Assembly: GCA_903904005.1 (NCBI GenBank)
Contig: CAIVAR010000114.1
Coordinates: 1-43,879, forward strand
Length of the DNA stretch: 43,879 nt
Direction of reading: 5' to 3'
Source of the DNA: an uncultured Anaeromyxobacter sp.
GTDB lineage: Bacteria > Myxococcota > Myxococcia > Myxococcales > Anaeromyxobacteraceae
Shown in pieces: positions 42,377 through 43,879 of this stretch. The first letter of the stretch is position 1; every line of letters starts with the position of its first letter. Below the pieces are notes generated by a model. It saw only the letters and a program-made list of their open reading frames with translations. It ran no database searches and was not told where the DNA came from. Position numbers and translations under genes: made by a program.

Positions 42377-43879
42377 CTACTCGGGGCGCCGCTCCATCAC
42401 CGCGATGAGCGAGAGCGGAGGGAAGGGGAGGAAGCGGTCGATGCGCCGGACGAGCGGCGTCAGCCAGTCGACGGCGCCGATCTGCAGGCGCCCCGCGGAA
42501 CGCCGCCGGAGCAGGCGGCCGTTCAGCCACCAGGGCAGGGACGACAGCCGGTTGAAGCGCAGCAACGTGGTCACCTCGAGCCCGGCCCGGGCCGCGACCT
42601 CGCGCAGCCCCTCCTCCGTGTAGCGGCGCCGGTGCCCGAGGGCCTCGTCCAGGGTCCCGAAGTTCCACGGGCCGGAGGGGACGAGCACCACGGCCCGGCC
42701 GCCCGGGGAGAGGACCGACCGGACGTTGCGGAGCGCCCCCACGTCGTCGTCGAGGTGCTCGATCACGTTCAGGCACACCACCGAGTCGAACCCTCCCTCG
42801 ACGGCCGGGAAGGAGCCCAGGTCGGTGACGTCGGTGTAGCGCGCGTCGAGGTAGGGGCGGTCGGCGGTGAGGTTGCGCAGGGTCTCCAGGTAGAGCGGGT
42901 CGACCTCGCTCGCCACGTAGAGGTCGCGCGGCACGAGCCGCCGGGTGATGGCGCCGGTGCCCGAGCCGATCTCGAGCAGCCGCGAGCCGAGGTAGGGACG
43001 GATCAGGTCGGCCATCCAGCCGGTGAAGCGCCCCGCCGAGGCGAGCCGCCGCGTCATCTCGTGACCGGGCGCGTCGCGCACGTAGATCTTGTCGCTGAAG
43101 GTGAATCGCAGGATGGCGCCGAGCGCGCGCACGCCGTCCTTCCAGTCGATCTTCTTCCCCTCCTGGTAGGTGCGCCCCGAGTAGCGGATGGGCACCTCGA
43201 AGACGCGGGCCTCGCGCTTCGCCAGCTTGATGGTGAGCTCCGGCTCCAGACGGAAGTCGTCGGAGAGGATGGGGATGGAGCGCAAGAGGTCGGTGCGGAC
43301 GGCCTTGTAGCAGGTCTCCATGTCCGTCAGGTTCAGGTTGGTGACCAGATTGGTGAGGAAGGTGAGGAGCTTGTTGCCGAGCTCGTGCCGGAAGAAGAGC
43401 ACGCGGCGGGACTCGCCGCCGGCGAAGCGCGATCCGAAGACCGCGTCGGCCCGCTCGGTGACGAAGACGTCCACCATGCGCAGGATGTCGACCGGGTGGT
43501 ACTCGAGGTCGGCGTCGTGGATCACGGAGTACTGCCCGTCGGCCCGCTCGAGCGCGGTGCGGATGGCGGCGCCCTTGCCCCCGTTCCGCTCGTGCCGGAG
43601 GAAGATCCACTCGGTCTTGCCGTGCCGCCCCCTGCCGAGCTCGACGGCCGGGACGGCCCCGCCCGAGCGCGGTGCGGCCGGCGGAGGCGGGGCGAGCGCG
43701 ATGCCGTGCTCGGCCGCGAAGGCGTGGAGCGCGGCCGCGCTCCCGTCCCGCGAGGAGTCGTCGACGACCACCACCTGCACGCGCTCGAGGTGGGGGCTCG
43801 TCTCCAGCACCCCGAGCCGCCCGAGCGACGCGGCCACCAGGTGCTGCTCGTTGTAGACCGGCACGAGGACGGAGAGGGA
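42377..43879 (-). CDS. Fused family 2 glycosyltransferase and SAM-dependent methyltransferase (5' end outside window)
   Basis: The frame runs off the window edge (SLSVLVPVYNEQ is in frame to the last base), leaving 500 residues. The N-terminal half is a DPM-like GT2: VVVDDSSRDGS, RNGGKGAAIRTAL, VIHDADLEYHP with its DxD, GSRFAGG and the family ending VPIRYSGRTYQEGKKIDWKDG. The C-terminal half (from about residue 290) is a class I methyltransferase with motif I RLLEIGSGTGAITRRLV, then SEVDPLYLE, VVCLNVIEHLDDD and the post-motif SPGGRAVVLVPS. The single protein would add a sugar and methylate a related intermediate. The missing start should be only a few codons away. It lies 9 bases ahead of the nucleotidyltransferase-like gene. 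Confidence 0.92.
   Translation of the reverse strand, partial: SLSVLVPVYNEQHLVAASLGRLGVLETSPHLERVQVVVVDDSSRDGSAAALHAFAAEHGIALAPPPPAAPRSGGAVPAVELGRGRHGKTEWIFLRHERNGGKGAAIRTALERADGQYSVIHDADLEYHPVDILRMVDVFVTERADAVFGSRFAGGESRRVLFFRHELGNKLLTFLTNLVTNLNLTDMETCYKAVRTDLLRSIPILSDDFRLEPELTIKLAKREARVFEVPIRYSGRTYQEGKKIDWKDGVRALGAILRFTFSDKIYVRDAPGHEMTRRLASAGRFTGWMADLIRPYLGSRLLEIGSGTGAITRRLVPRDLYVASEVDPLYLETLRNLTADRPYLDARYTDVTDLGSFPAVEGGFDSVVCLNVIEHLDDDVGALRNVRSVLSPGGRAVVLVPSGPWNFGTLDEALGHRRRYTEEGLREVAARAGLEVTTLLRFNRLSSLPWWLNGRLLRRRSAGRLQIGAVDWLTPLVRRIDRFLPFPPLSLIAVMERRPE

Overview
The window is very GC-rich, gene-dense DNA of a Myxococcota-type bacterium, most likely Anaeromyxobacter or a close relative. 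This is inferred from the base composition, the MglA-type GTPase, the chemosensory and histidine-kinase genes, the many lipoproteins, and the frequent GTG/TTG starts and 4-base stop/start overlaps. No database search was possible. No tRNA, rRNA, insertion sequence, prophage or CRISPR array is visible, and the window reads as chromosomal core plus signalling genes.

Layout. 1-1420 (+): the 3' end of atpF, a good intrinsic terminator, then ychF. 1421-1957: a non-coding convergent gap with hairpins and a G-run. 1958-10477 (-): an operon-like run of mfd, three consecutive parvulin-type periplasmic foldases/chaperones (two of them lipoproteins), pdxA and a membrane-anchored metzincin-like protein. 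This is an expanded version of the surA-pdxA neighbourhood known from enterobacteria. 10533-16085 (+): a TPR lipoprotein and hrcA, then grpE, dnaK and dnaJ, i.e. the Hsp70 system with its repressor but no recognisable CIRCE operator. 16102-21360 (+): an LpoA-like lipoprotein, an EGY-like site-2 protease, a small tail-anchored protein and a DinG-type helicase, the last three chained by stop/start overlaps.

21456-33143 (+): a signalling block. An MglA-like GTPase is translationally coupled to a PocR-domain histidine kinase, followed by thiL. Then comes a compact chemosensory set (MCP without a periplasmic domain, CheW, CheY, CheA, CheC) with no methylation enzymes in view. CheC starts at a CTG overlapping the cheA stop. 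CheC is in turn overlapped by larB, and larC follows (nickel-pincer cofactor biosynthesis). The block ends with a soluble PAS/GAF histidine kinase. A GH42-like protein on the minus strand (33116-34834) overlaps that kinase tail-to-tail and diverges from hppA.

34843-38102 (+): a strong promoter with a stem-loop at the predicted mRNA 5' end, a membrane pyrophosphatase with divergent catalytic motifs, and a stand-alone LON-domain protein coupled to it. 38110-43879 (-): a polysaccharide or glycolipid cluster of UDP-glucose dehydrogenase, three GT2 glycosyltransferases (one fused to a methyltransferase and cut by the window edge), a DUF2304 membrane protein, and a nucleotidyltransferase-fold protein whose catalytic DxD appears changed to DxR.

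No single clearly new system stands out. The best leads are the GTPase/PocR-kinase pair, the chemosensory operon continuing into larBC, the HExxHxxGxxD protein coupled to pdxA, the divergent pyrophosphatase, and the degenerate nucleotidyltransferase in the sugar cluster.
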